This document shows positions 19,474-28,354 of a stretch of 64,000 bases of DNA, one piece after another. The position numbers were made by a program, and so were the translations under genes. Each line of letters starts with the position of its first letter. Position 1 is the first letter of the stretch. A model generated the notes under the pieces. That model worked only from the letters and a program-made list of their open reading frames with translations. It was not told the origin of the DNA and made no database searches. The stretch spans positions 930,001 through 994,000 of the forward strand of contig NZ_OZ239981.1 in the NCBI RefSeq assembly GCF_965196975.1, written 5' to 3'. Source of the DNA: Endozoicomonas sp965196975 (GTDB lineage Bacteria > Pseudomonadota > Gammaproteobacteria > Pseudomonadales > Endozoicomonadaceae).

Positions 19474-20554
19474 ACCTTCAAATCGATCACTTGCCCGCTC
19501 TATGCTTAGGCTACCTGCGAGTAAAATACTCGGTAATCAGTGCCATCAGTCCGGTGTTGCTTTAATTTATGTGTTGGTGATTTTTTTATTGATTACGACG
19601 GTAGCTTCTCAAATAGTGATGAACCTTTGGTTGCATACGGAGAAGAATTCGAGGTATCTGGAAAGGGTTCAGGCAAAACATTATGCCCTGGGGGCAGAGC
19701 AATACATCACACTGCTTCTGGAAAAAGATTTTGAGCAGGATCAAAAGAATAACCGGATGGTGGATCATGAAAATGAGATATGGCACGTTAAAACCACTGA
19801 TTATGATGTTGAACAAGGGGATATAGAAATACGTGTTGAGGATGAGCAGGGGCGTTTTAATTTAAACTGGCTTGTTAATGAAAATACGCAGCCTGGCAAG
19901 CAATCATCTGGAAATAGTGACTCTTCCAGTGTTCAAATGTTCAAGAATTTTTTGTCGGCCCAATCACTGGATCCTCAATTGGCCTATAAATTAAAGCGCT
20001 GGGTGAGTAAAGTGCAAGGTAGTGCCTCTCAAGGAGAAGAGGATCAGGTATACCTGTCATTGAGCCCACCAAGAAGAACGGGACAAACTGAAATGGCATC
20101 CGTTTCAGAATTGATGCTGATTGATGGATTTAATCACGATGAAATTGAAAAACTGTTGCCATATATTACGGTTCTTCCTAGGTCATCAAAAATGAACATG
20201 AATACAGCCCTGCCAGAGGTTATTAGTACGTTGAACAATAATATAACCGAAGGGGATGCATTGATGATTATTAATGGTCGAGGTGATACCGGGTTATCAA
20301 CTATTGAAGAATTGAACCAGCTCGTTGCGGTATCTGGAAAGGCGGGGGTGTTTCAAAATGAACTTGTAGCGTTTGGTAGCCAGTATTTCAGTGTGCAGAT
20401 CAAGGCAACATATCGGGATACCAGTTTTTATTTGAGAACACTCTTATATCGGAGCAGTGAGGGTCATGTGCAGGTTGTTGGGAGAGAAATTGGGCCGAGT
20501 CAATATTGGACGCCTGCTATTGAAGCGTATTCAACAGGGAGTCCTGAGGTTTAA
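19463..20554 (+). CDS. gspK: Type II secretion pseudopilus tip protein GspK
   Basis: GspK caps the pseudopilus. A long leader (about 30 residues) ends in QSG/VALIYVLVIFLLITTVAS. It has the Gly cleavage site but Val at +1 and no Glu at +5, as expected for GspK. The large periplasmic domain includes IRVEDEQGRFNLNWLV, MASVSELMLIDGF and the helix-hairpin-like MNMNTALPEVISTLN. At 363 aa it is slightly longer than E. coli or Pseudomonas GspK. It ends 2 bp before gspL. Confidence 0.9.
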   Translation: MATRPSNRSLARSMLRLPASKILGNQCHQSGVALIYVLVIFLLITTVASQIVMNLWLHTEKNSRYLERVQAKHYALGAEQYITLLLEKDFEQDQKNNRMVDHENEIWHVKTTDYDVEQGDIEIRVEDEQGRFNLNWLVNENTQPGKQSSGNSDSSSVQMFKNFLSAQSLDPQLAYKLKRWVSKVQGSASQGEEDQVYLSLSPPRRTGQTEMASVSELMLIDGFNHDEIEKLLPYITVLPRSSKMNMNTALPEVISTLNNNITEGDALMIINGRGDTGLSTIEELNQLVAVSGKAGVFQNELVAFGSQYFSVQIKATYRDTSFYLRTLLYRSSEGHVQVVGREIGPSQYWTPAIEAYSTGSPEV

Positions 20555-20556
20555 TA

Positions 20557-21948
20557 ATGAAAAAAGTGTTATTGATTCGAATTCCTCCTCTGGTAAGTTC
20601 TGTTGCGCCAGATACGATTGTTCAATGGGCTAAGTACAGTTCAGCGGGCTCATTAATTGGAGAGCTCCACCTGACGGCGGTAGAGCAGCTGAGAGAGGCC
20701 TGGTTGGCAGATGAGCCTGATGGTTTGGAAGAAGAGCGAATGCCGGATGACATTGTTCTCCTTCTTGGCGGAGCGTTATGCTTTTATAAACGCCTGACCA
20801 TTAATTCTGGCCAGAAAAAGCACTTGGGAACAGCATTACCTTATCTGGTTGAAGAGCATCTTGCTCAAGATATCGAAACCATGCATATAGTGAATGGCTA
20901 TCCTGATAAAGATTCGCTGGTTTCGGTTGCCGCTATTCCGCACTCAACCTTACAGACAATTTTATCGCTATTTGAGGAGCATCAACTAACCCTCTCGCGG
21001 ATAATGGCTGAAATGCAGTTCCTGACAACCGCTGCGGAGTTCCCTTCGTTGTTAATGGATAATGATGCTGTAATGATGGCGTCACCGGGGCGTGAAGGGA
21101 TTACCTTGAATTATGAAGCTCTCCCGATCGTATTTACTGATCAGTCAGATCAGAGCAAGCATGATTTGCCAGATACTTTGGAAGAAATGGTTTCAGAAAC
21201 TAAAGACGACCATCCGGCAAAGGTCCGGTTAATGTATTCTGACAATGCCTTTGCTGTAGCGACTTCCAGTATTGATGAGGTTTCAGGCTTGCTATCGGAG
21301 CGCGGCTGGTTGGTTGATAAGGCTCCCCTGAAGGGAGCAGTGTTCGAATTTTTCGCAGAGCACTATTTTTCTTTCAGGTTAAGTAACCAATTACTTGATT
21401 TCCGGCAAGGCGCTTATCAGTGCCCTAGGCGGATGGGGCGCTTCATTCGTCGGTGGTGGCCTTTGGCGGCTGCTGCTGGGTGCTGGTTTATTCTGGAGCT
21501 GGGGATGTCAATCACTGAGGGGGTCATATATCAGCAGCAGTCAGAGTCCCTCTGGGAGGATTCCATAAAAAGTTATCTGTCTGTTTTTCCCAGTGACCGG
21601 CAGGCCAGACAGGCCCAGTCCAGGCAGCAGTTGTCTTTTAATGTTAAGCAGGTTATGGAGAACCGCTTTCGGAGTTTGGAAACTCAATCTTCAGAAACTC
21701 CATTTCTGCCTATGCTCCAGGCGCTTTCAAGTGTGTCAGGCTTAATGGGGGAGAAAGCGAAGCTTGAACCTAAAAGCTTGGACTTTAACGACAGCACCGG
21801 CCAACTGGTTTACGAGTTTGAGGCAGGTGAACTGGAAACGGTTAACCAATTCCTGGAGCAGCTTAATGCATCTGGTTTTCAAGGTAAATTGGATAATGCC
21901 AACCAAGGTAAGTCGGGTGTGATAGCAAGAATCACTATCAGGAGATGA
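20557..21948 (+). CDS. gspL: Type II secretion protein GspL
   Basis: GspL anchors the GspE ATPase to the inner membrane. Residues 1-265 form the cytoplasmic actin-like domain (DDIVLLLGGALCFYKRLTI, LPYLVEEHLAQDIETMHIV). One membrane segment follows (WWPLAAAAGCWFILELGMSI, about residues 306-325). The periplasmic part ends in a ferredoxin-like domain (about residues 380-463). At 463 aa it is somewhat longer than usual. It overlaps the gspM reading frame. Confidence 0.9.
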   Translation: MKKVLLIRIPPLVSSVAPDTIVQWAKYSSAGSLIGELHLTAVEQLREAWLADEPDGLEEERMPDDIVLLLGGALCFYKRLTINSGQKKHLGTALPYLVEEHLAQDIETMHIVNGYPDKDSLVSVAAIPHSTLQTILSLFEEHQLTLSRIMAEMQFLTTAAEFPSLLMDNDAVMMASPGREGITLNYEALPIVFTDQSDQSKHDLPDTLEEMVSETKDDHPAKVRLMYSDNAFAVATSSIDEVSGLLSERGWLVDKAPLKGAVFEFFAEHYFSFRLSNQLLDFRQGAYQCPRRMGRFIRRWWPLAAAAGCWFILELGMSITEGVIYQQQSESLWEDSIKSYLSVFPSDRQARQAQSRQQLSFNVKQVMENRFRSLETQSSETPFLPMLQALSSVSGLMGEKAKLEPKSLDFNDSTGQLVYEFEAGELETVNQFLEQLNASGFQGKLDNANQGKSGVIARITIRR

Positions 21949-21959
21949 TTGGGGGAAGC

Positions 21960-22472
21960 ATGCAAAAATTGAAGAATCTTCTGATGAACAATCCTCTTTG
22001 GCAGCAATGTCAATCATGGTATGAAATGCGTCCACCGAGGGACCGTAAAGCACTCCAGCTTCTCTCGGTCGCACTCTTGGTAGGACTGACTTATTTTTCT
22101 ATCTGGGAGCCGGTAACCCAATGGTCAGATGCTCAGAGAGAGGAATTTCTCTATCAGGAGGAAATAAATACCTGGCTTCATAGCAATTTATCAAAGGCCC
22201 GTACTCTTCAGAAGTCTCAAAAGGTGACTTCAGATCGTCGGGAACTCTCATCTATTGCTGCCAGTGTTGCACAGCAGGCAGATATTACGCTGGGTAGGGT
22301 TCAGCCTGATCGAAAAGGGCTATCGGTCTGGATTGAAGATGCGGCATACCAGAAGTTGCTGAAGTGGCTTTTTCTTCTTCAAAATAAGCATGGTGTCTCA
22401 GTCCAGCAGATTCGCATTGATCAGTTGAAAGATGAAGGGAGGGTTAAGAGTTATATTCACCTGGGGGGCTAA
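21960..22472 (+). CDS. gspM: Type II secretion protein GspM
   Basis: A 170-aa GspM: a short cytoplasmic N-terminus (MRPPRDRKALQLLSV), one membrane span (about residues 30-50, LLVGLTYFSIWEPV), then a periplasmic ferredoxin-like domain. I start at ATG 21960 because GGGGGA lies just upstream. The in-frame ATG at 21945 overlaps the gspL stop and is the alternative. It is the last gene of the operon; gspN and a prepilin peptidase gene are not here. Confidence 0.88.
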   Translation: MQKLKNLLMNNPLWQQCQSWYEMRPPRDRKALQLLSVALLVGLTYFSIWEPVTQWSDAQREEFLYQEEINTWLHSNLSKARTLQKSQKVTSDRRELSSIAASVAQQADITLGRVQPDRKGLSVWIEDAAYQKLLKWLFLLQNKHGVSVQQIRIDQLKDEGRVKSYIHLGG

Positions 22473-22546
22473 ATACTTCGCATAGTCAGCCATGCTTTGA
22501 TGTTTTTGGTTTGAGTATTTTTCTTCGCAAATGTGATAGAAAAGGA

Positions 22547-22576
22547 TTGACAGTATTTCTCTATTCGTTATTATAC
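22547..22576 (+). promoter_or_regulatory. Sigma-70 promoter of the tRNA operon
   Basis: TTGACA at 22547-22552 and TTATAC at 22571-22576 are separated by 18 bases. A GC-rich discriminator (CGGCC) follows, as in stringently controlled stable-RNA promoters. The first tRNA begins 15 bases after the -10. Confidence 0.75.
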
Positions 22577-22590
22577 CGGCCACGAACTCA

Positions 22591-22666
22591 GGGTGATTAG
22601 CTCAGCTGGGAGAGCATCTGCCTTACAAGCAGAGGGTCGGCGGTTCGATCCCGTCATCACCCACCA
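22591..22666 (+). tRNA. tRNA-Val (anticodon UAC)
   Basis: A 76-nt cloverleaf with acceptor arm GGGTGAT/ATCACCC, D arm AGCTCAGCTGGGAGAGC, an anticodon loop reading TTACAA (anticodon TAC), T arm CGGTTCGATCCCG and an encoded CCA end. It is cotranscribed with tRNA-Asp 36 bp downstream. Confidence 0.97.
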
Positions 22667-22702
22667 AGTTGTCATTAGCCTCTGAGGTTGGTGAAAAACA
22701 GC

Positions 22703-22779
22703 GGACCGGTAGTTCAGTTGGTTAGAATGCCGGCCTGTCACGCCGGAGGTCGCGGGTTCGAGTCCCGTCCGGTCCGCCA
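22703..22779 (+). tRNA. tRNA-Asp (anticodon GUC)
   Basis: A 77-nt cloverleaf with acceptor GGACCGG/CCGGTCC, discriminator G, an anticodon loop reading TGTCAC (anticodon GTC), T arm GGGTTCGAGTCCC and encoded CCA. A terminator follows 8 bases later. Confidence 0.97.
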
Positions 22780-22787
22780 TACACCTT

Positions 22788-22817
22788 AACCCTTACGATA
22801 GCTGTCGTAAGGGTTTT
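22788..22817 (+). terminator. Rho-independent terminator of the tRNA operon
   Basis: AACCCTTACGA (22788-22798) and TCGTAAGGGTT (22805-22815) make a perfect 11-bp stem with a 6-base loop, ending in a short T run. The following 260 bases to the IS element hold no gene or structure I can support. Confidence 0.93.
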
Positions 22818-23079
22818 GTCGTTTATAGGCCCTGTAAACAAAGGGTTAAACGTATGATGCTGTGGTTTGTGGCCTTCCGTTTTTAAAGCTAATTTTCCCC
22901 GTTTTTCTGACTTTTCTCTCTCCTCTCTGAAAAGCTGTGGTTTTTACCCTTGCGAGAACCACAGCGTTTAACTGTTTGATTATATTGTGTTTTCGCTGTG
23001 GTTTGGGGTGTTGCAATTTTTTGAGTTCGCAGCCATTCCGGCGGTAGGGGCTCGGGACTGGATTCGAATTATTCTCTAG

Positions 23080-24692
23080 GAGTCTGTCGGACTTTGGGGG
23101 CTAACTAAGAGAAACAGGGCTTAAATTCTGAAATTTTCCGAATCTGGCTTCAACAGAAACTTTTTTTGATTTTTGCCCTCTTGACCCAATTCCAGATGTG
23201 AATCAAAAACACCCTGTTAATGGCTAAAAAAACCATAGAAATAGAGATTTTCTGAGCGTCTTTCAGCATTAGGCTAAACATTTTCTTCAGGTTAAAGGCC
23301 ATACACAGAAGTGTCCATTCTGCAGACACTGCTTCAAGACCGCGAACTAGAAATTGACGGTAGCCCATCACCTCTTTCTGTATCCCAAAGGTGGGCTCAA
23401 TTGTACTTTTCCTCAAGGCATATATCGCCCTTCCTTCCCGCGTCTGCAAACGCCAGCGCATTAAATCCAGAGCCGTCACATCATCGCCTTCCGGCATCGG
23501 TTCATCAGCCTTGAAACGCTCCAGTAAGGGCTTGTTATGGGCATCCCGCTTTTCAGCAATGTAGGGAATGGCACCGAAGTCATGCACTGCAGTTACTGAC
23601 GAATTGCTGAAATATCCGGTGTCAGCAAGTAACGCTTCCGGTTTGCCGATCCATTCTGATCGAGCAGCCAGTACTTCAAGAGCAGGCGCTATCTGTTGTT
23701 TGTCATTCGTCGCCTGAGTAACATGATTTTCAACAATAAGACCACTCTCTGTATCCACTGCTGCCTGTACGTTATACGCCTGCACATAACCGTTGCTGGT
23801 CGGCATGATCCGCGACTCCGAATCAGTCAGGTTAACCTGGTCTTTGTCTCCGGGACCGGGCGTTGGGGCTTTGGGCTCTCTCCCTCGTGGCTTTTTACCC
23901 GTTTCCCTGATGGCATCACGACGGTCGACTTTTTCCTTATGTTCTGCAAGTTCCTGCTGATAGCGCTCTTCGGCTCGTCGTTCAATTTCAGCCTTGGCAT
24001 CGGCAATAACCTTGAGTCGATCTTCCCTGCGTTTCAGTTCTTCAGGAATGGATAATTCATCAGGCAGCTGTTCGGTATTGACCTTATCCGCCATTTTTTG
24101 AAGCGCTTCTACTTCTGCCTTTAGTTGTTCTTCAAGCTTGCATGCGTGCTTATAACTGAGTGCCTTATGTTTGCTGGCATTGGCTTTCATTTTGGTGCCA
24201 TCAAGACTGATAGAACCCATCTTCAACCAGTTGGCTTCGCGGGCAATCAGTAATATCTGAACAAACAGAGAACTGATTTCTTTACGGAACCGTTTACGAA
24301 AGGTATTGATGCAATCATGATCCGGATGTTCGTTAGCGCAGATGTACCGAAAGGCGATGGAGTCATAAGTTGCCTTCTCAAGCTTGCGGCTGGAAAAGAC
24401 GCCTGTCACATACCCATAAAACAACAAGGACAGCATAAGGGATGGGTGCCAGGCTTTCGAACCTACGCCTTTATAAGCCTGAGTAAAAGCTGAGAGATCC
24501 AGCTGTTCGACAATCTCAACAACAAAGCGGGCAAGATGCACTTCTGGCAGATAGTCCTGAACACTGGCAGGGAATAAGTCAGGAGTATTTCGGTCAATAG
24601 GCCTGAAAATCCAATTTTTCATTGATGGGGTATCTGCCAGAAAAAGTTATGTTGGGATTGTACTCAAAATTTATGCAAAGTCCGACAGACTC
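23080..24692 (-). mobile_element. IS1182-family insertion sequence
   Basis: A 1613-bp element with 17-bp perfect terminal inverted repeats (GAGTCTGTCGGACTTTG at 23080, its complement ending at 24692). It is flanked by CTAG on both sides (23076-23079 and 24693-24696), read as a 4-bp palindromic target duplication. It contains one intact transposase gene, so it may be mobile. It lies between the tRNA operon and a lipoprotein gene and disrupts no recognisable gene. Confidence 0.93.
23150..24622 (-). CDS. IS1182-family DDE transposase
   Basis: A 490-aa transposase. The N-terminal DUF772-type domain (HPSLMLSLLFYGYVTGVFSSR) leads into the RNase-H-like DDE core. Candidate catalytic Asp residues are in SLDGTKMKANAS and LADTGYFS, and Glu in STIEPTFGIQKE. 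A long charged, probably coiled-coil insert (about residues 155-250, rich in E/K/R) separates the first two, typical of IS1182 proteins. The last 40 residues are basic and hydrophobic. The frame is intact. Confidence 0.95.
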   Translation of the reverse strand: MKNWIFRPIDRNTPDLFPASVQDYLPEVHLARFVVEIVEQLDLSAFTQAYKGVGSKAWHPSLMLSLLFYGYVTGVFSSRKLEKATYDSIAFRYICANEHPDHDCINTFRKRFRKEISSLFVQILLIAREANWLKMGSISLDGTKMKANASKHKALSYKHACKLEEQLKAEVEALQKMADKVNTEQLPDELSIPEELKRREDRLKVIADAKAEIERRAEERYQQELAEHKEKVDRRDAIRETGKKPRGREPKAPTPGPGDKDQVNLTDSESRIMPTSNGYVQAYNVQAAVDTESGLIVENHVTQATNDKQQIAPALEVLAARSEWIGKPEALLADTGYFSNSSVTAVHDFGAIPYIAEKRDAHNKPLLERFKADEPMPEGDDVTALDLMRWRLQTREGRAIYALRKSTIEPTFGIQKEVMGYRQFLVRGLEAVSAEWTLLCMAFNLKKMFSLMLKDAQKISISMVFLAINRVFLIHIWNWVKRAKIKKSFC

Positions 24693-24726
24693 CTAGGGGG
24701 ACATTCCTTGTCGAATGGCGTGAGGG

Positions 24727-25296
24727 TTACTCGTTATGCTCAATAACATCATCAGTAAAATCAGTGCGCCAGAACTTATAGCCCTGGACAGTTGCCTGGG
24801 CAGCAGCTCCCCATATAGCTGATTGATAAATACGCACCCCATCCACATCATATGAGGCATTGGCTGCTGCCTGCCCACCTTCATCTTTGTGGCGGGCACT
24901 GGCCTCTGCCCTGGCACCAGCATCCCAGCCATCATCTACGAAGCGCTTCATAGCAGCATTGGTCTGGAAGACATAGAGAAAGGCAACCTTTTTAAAGCCA
25001 ATTCCTACGCCTGCTCCAAGGGACGCGAAACGGTAATAATCGACCTTGCTACCTGTATGAAAGGTACAGATTCCACCGCCGGTAGAAGCAGCAAACAGAT
25101 AGCTGTCACTACCGGTACATACCAGATAGCCTTTTCCTCTGGCTACGGCAGATCTGGCAGCAGGATGGTCGGTATATATTTCTGTCAATGCCTCCGAGGT
25201 GGCTTTACGGGCATTGGCTTTCTTTGCGTCGGGGGTAGAGCCTGTAGCACAGGCAGTGAGAGTGAGTATTGCTATCAGAATGGTAAAGGACTTCAT
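24727..25296 (-). CDS. Lipoprotein with SYLF/YSC84-like domain
   Basis: An exported lipoprotein of 189 aa. The signal peptide ends in the lipobox LTLTAC, so Cys-17 would be lipidated. The body has the Ala/Gly-rich pattern of SYLF (YSC84) lipid-binding proteins: ARSAVARGKGYLVC, STGGGICTF, FASLGAGVGIGFKKVAFLYVF. The start at 25296 has GGAG 7 bases upstream; the frame extends 4 codons further. Function is unknown beyond probable envelope lipid binding. It is the first gene beyond the IS and could be host or element DNA. Confidence 0.72.
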   Translation of the reverse strand: MKSFTILIAILTLTACATGSTPDAKKANARKATSEALTEIYTDHPAARSAVARGKGYLVCTGSDSYLFAASTGGGICTFHTGSKVDYYRFASLGAGVGIGFKKVAFLYVFQTNAAMKRFVDDGWDAGARAEASARHKDEGGQAAANASYDVDGVRIYQSAIWGAAAQATVQGYKFWRTDFTDDVIEHNE

Positions 25297-25445
25297 GGGG
25301 TACTCCATCCATAAAGAAGGGAATGTGCTGAATCTACTTTGACACTGAGAAACTGTCTAATAACCATTTTTATAATGGATACGACGATGATTGATTTATC
25401 GATAGATGATACTCAGTATCATGTTGTATCCACAGGGAGGTTTAT

Positions 25446-25961
25446 TTAAGCGGTTTCCTTGTCTGCTGGGATAAAAGGAATAAGGCCTTTTTCATAAGCC
25501 ACAACTTGCAAATCTCTCGGAGCGCGTCTTGCATCTACGATCATGCCATTAACCTCAAGCATCCAGGTCATCGGGTTCGTTGCTACTTTACTTGGAATGG
25601 TCCACTCTGGTGCCATTTGAAACATATCCAAGAGGTCACGAACTATTTTGGATTTCCCTTGGCCAGTACTTTGACCAACGCCAAAGTTTTTGTATAAGTC
25701 CGCAGCGCTTATATATGGATCCTCGCTTTTATCAGCGAGGAAGTTTACAAAACCAATAGCATGTGTAATGCCACATGCCCAAGCTAGGGGCTTGCCTTTT
25801 TTAAGCGGTGAGTTCTTTTTGAGACATAATGCAGCGGTTGCTTTCCTTATGACCTCCGCATATTCATCGTTGAGAAACTTTTCAGAAAAATCATCTGTTA
25901 TCTGTGTGATTTCATCAAACTTCTCTCTCATATCGCTTGGGACTTTTTCGCTCTTAGCCAT
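25446..25961 (-). CDS. DUF6398 domain protein
   Basis: A soluble 171-aa protein with the DUF6398 pattern: KFDEITQITDDFSEKFLNDEYAEV near the start, WACGITHAIGFVNFLADKS in the middle, a helix-turn-helix-like GVGQSTGQGKSKIVRDLL, and VDARRAPRDLQ near the end. The family has no established function that I know of and is often seen near mobile elements. I start at MAKSEKVP (25961); the frame extends 6 codons upstream. It stands alone, leftward, with 137 bp to the lipoprotein gene. Confidence 0.7.
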   Translation of the reverse strand: MAKSEKVPSDMREKFDEITQITDDFSEKFLNDEYAEVIRKATAALCLKKNSPLKKGKPLAWACGITHAIGFVNFLADKSEDPYISAADLYKNFGVGQSTGQGKSKIVRDLLDMFQMAPEWTIPSKVATNPMTWMLEVNGMIVDARRAPRDLQVVAYEKGLIPFIPADKETA

Positions 25962-26107
25962 GATGCACCCTGTTGGCATACAAAAGAGGAAGTCTGGGTT
26001 AAAAAGAGTATACAGGCAAACCCGACCCTCAAAAGTATTGATGTCACAAAAGTTAGACTGAAACGCAGTTCTGTTTTTTTTGCTTTACACACGTTTCAGC
26101 TGCTAAT

Positions 26108-26560
26108 TCATTCGTCATTTGATGACCTCTCTGGTGCTACCACTGCCAGTTTTCTGAAATGGTCTCGCTGTTCTGTCCAGAGCATGGGGAAAGGCTTCAT
26201 ACAATCCTTCAGCGTAAGCACCCATGTTCCAGTATTGCAGAGAATCGCTTCCTGAATATCCGGTGCCAGACAGGTCAGGCGGATCAACTTGGCTACCCGA
26301 CTTTTGTCCGTCTTTTCTTTCCTGGCTACGGCCTCAAGGGTTTTATACTTCCCATCTTCCAGCCACTTGATCCAGCGGTGTCCTTGGATTAAAGCTCGCT
26401 GCAGAGCCTCCATCTCATCATGGCCAACCATACCATCCGGTGTCTTGATCGTACTCTTACCACCCCGGCGTATAATCTTGATGGGGATGGTTACCTTAAT
26501 CAGGTTTTCCTCTTCCAGAAATTCAACGGTCTCTTCTCCGACTTTTTTGACAATAGCCAT
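26108..26560 (-). CDS. HTH protein of the recombinase module (KorB/ParB-like helix-turn-helix)
   Basis: A 150-aa protein with a central helix-turn-helix (LEAVARKEKTDKSRVAKLIR, about residues 75-94) followed by LTCLAPDIQEAIL. That layout is common in small proteins encoded next to large serine recombinases in proteobacterial elements. AAGGAG lies 7 bases before the start at 26560. It follows the recombinase by 17 bp on the same strand, so it is probably cotranscribed and may control or assist recombination (inference). Confidence 0.72.
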   Translation of the reverse strand: MAIVKKVGEETVEFLEEENLIKVTIPIKIIRRGGKSTIKTPDGMVGHDEMEALQRALIQGHRWIKWLEDGKYKTLEAVARKEKTDKSRVAKLIRLTCLAPDIQEAILCNTGTWVLTLKDCMKPFPMLWTEQRDHFRKLAVVAPERSSNDE

Positions 26561-26577
26561 GGGGCTCTCCTTGCAGT

Positions 26578-27906
26578 TTATGGTTGTAGTTCAATGGCGA
26601 CGGCATTCATGCCGTCAGGCCGGAAGTAAACGGTGACTTGCTCTGCAGCCAGTTCAATGCGTTTGATTAACAGTTCTGTCAGGCGTCGTTTTTCCGGAGC
26701 GAACAGCTCATCCCATACCGAAGCCAGATCACCCAGTGCGGCCCGAATGGTGTGTTCATCGAGATTGCCATCCTGTTCACTGGCCTGTTGCCACACCTTG
26801 AACAGCAACTCAGGGCTGGCCAGGCGTTTCCGTATTTCCTCCAGCACCATAAGTTCCAACGTGCGGGCCGACAAGGGCGGTAGTGGACTGTTTCTGGCTC
26901 CCTGTTTCTGACTGGTGCCGGTCACGTAATAACGGAACAGCTGGCCGTTTTTGCGGGTACTGCTGGTGGTCATGGCTAAACCATCCGGTCCTACCAACAT
27001 GCTCTTGAGAAATGAAGGATTGTTCCGGTGCCTGGAAGACTTGGAGCGCAGCTGGGCATGAACATCAAAAGTACCATGAGCCTTTGCCCATAAGTCCATG
27101 GGGATAATCGGTTCATGCTCACCGGGGTACCATTCTCCCTTGTTGCCAATCTCCCCGATGTAGATCCGGTTGCGCAGAATGCGGTGCACGGTATTCTTGG
27201 CAAACAGGCTGTCGCCTCTCACCGTCCCGTCGTGTAATGGGATTGCCTTGGTTCGATAGCCTTTCTTGTTGATGGCTTCACAGGTCTGGATAATGGAGCG
27301 GGTTTTCACAAAGGTTTTGAAAATCAGGTTAACCAGGCCTGCTTCCACCGGGTTTACAGTAAGTTTGCGCTCAACGACGTCATAGCCCAGTGGTGGATTA
27401 CCACCCATCCACATGCCTTTCTTTTTCGAGAGAAGAAATTTGTCTCTTATTCTCTCGCTGGTGACCTCCCGTTCGAACTGGGCAAAAGAGAGCAGGATAT
27501 TAAGAGTAAGTCTTCCCATACTGCTGGTGGTGTTGAATTGCTGGGTAACTGAAACAAACGACACATTATGCTTGTCGAACAGGTCCACCAGCTGAGCGAA
27601 GTCAGCCAGAGAGCGGCTGAGGCGATCCACCTTGTAAACCACCACAATGTCAATCAGGCCAGACTGAACATCCCTCAATAATCGCTGCAGGGCAGGGCGT
27701 TCCACATTCCCACCAGAGAAACCACCATCATCGTAGTCATCAGGTATCAGTACCCAGCCTTCATGCTTCTGGGAGTGAATGTACGCTTCCGATGCATCCC
27801 GTTGGGCATGGAGCGAATTAAACTCCTGCTCCAGTCCTTCCTCCGTCGATTTTCGGGTATAGATTGCACATCGCTTCTTCACCAACGTTTCCTTACGCTT
27901 GGCCAT
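26578..27906 (-). CDS. Large serine recombinase (phage integrase type)
   Basis: A 442-aa site-specific recombinase. The N-terminal resolvase domain has the catalytic Ser in AIYTRKSTEEG (about residue 19), with VVVYKVDRLSRSLADF and FEREVTSERIRDKF. A recombinase domain (about residues 165-270, NPPLGYDVVERKLTVNPVEAG) and a C-terminal coiled coil follow. The usual zinc-ribbon cysteines are not evident in MLVGPDGLAMTTSS. The start at 27906 has GGAGG 5 bases upstream. It overlaps the upstream DUF2924 gene by 14 bases. It probably integrated the prophage to its right; I could not identify att sites. Confidence 0.92.
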   Translation of the reverse strand: MAKRKETLVKKRCAIYTRKSTEEGLEQEFNSLHAQRDASEAYIHSQKHEGWVLIPDDYDDGGFSGGNVERPALQRLLRDVQSGLIDIVVVYKVDRLSRSLADFAQLVDLFDKHNVSFVSVTQQFNTTSSMGRLTLNILLSFAQFEREVTSERIRDKFLLSKKKGMWMGGNPPLGYDVVERKLTVNPVEAGLVNLIFKTFVKTRSIIQTCEAINKKGYRTKAIPLHDGTVRGDSLFAKNTVHRILRNRIYIGEIGNKGEWYPGEHEPIIPMDLWAKAHGTFDVHAQLRSKSSRHRNNPSFLKSMLVGPDGLAMTTSSTRKNGQLFRYYVTGTSQKQGARNSPLPPLSARTLELMVLEEIRKRLASPELLFKVWQQASEQDGNLDEHTIRAALGDLASVWDELFAPEKRRLTELLIKRIELAAEQVTVYFRPDGMNAVAIELQP

Positions 27907-28354
27907 GTACACCTCCTTTTGACTTGGATTTCAGCCCAAAGAACATCGGTCCCGACCAGCTAGTGCCGGTGATCATATTGGCAATGCGGGTCAGGCTTTT
28001 ATAGATCTCCCCCCGGTACTCAAAACCCTGCGGTGTCACGATGACTTCGTGGGTTTCCCCGTTGTACTCCTTGGTGATAACGGTCCCCAATGGAGGCTTC
28101 ACTAAGCGGCTATTTGCCGACTTGGGTTTGTGCTCACTTTTCTTGCTGGCCAGTTTCAGCCGGTCAGAGCTCTTCTCACTCAGGCCTCCCAATGCCAGCT
28201 CCTGAATCCGATTGGACAATCGTTGTCGCAGAATCCTTAAATCCAATTCAGGAGCCTCTTTGCCGTAGAGCTCTTTCCACAATTTACGGAGCTCCTCCGT
28301 CTTCATGGATTGCAGTGCCACCACTCTGGCGGCAAGGGTTTTATCGTCATTCAT
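27893..28354 (-). CDS. DUF2924 domain protein
   Basis: A 153-aa basic protein with the DUF2924 pattern: MKTEELRKLWKELYGKEAPE at the start, RILRQRLSNRIQELALGGL in the middle, then GTVITKEYNGETHEVIVTPQ, FEYRGEIYKSLTRIANMITG and TSWSGPMFFGL. DUF2924 genes are repeatedly found just before serine recombinases of this type, and here the stop overlaps the recombinase start. A role in element DNA binding is likely but unproven. Confidence 0.88.
   Translation of the reverse strand: MNDDKTLAARVVALQSMKTEELRKLWKELYGKEAPELDLRILRQRLSNRIQELALGGLSEKSSDRLKLASKKSEHKPKSANSRLVKPPLGTVITKEYNGETHEVIVTPQGFEYRGEIYKSLTRIANMITGTSWSGPMFFGLKSKSKGGVHGQA

Noticed and set aside
22703..26107. tRNA-Asp as the prophage attachment site
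   Set aside because: The tRNA is followed by its own terminator and an IS. No repeat of the tRNA 3' end is seen before the integrase, and large serine recombinases usually do not use tRNA genes. The right prophage end is outside the window, so no att pair can be tested.
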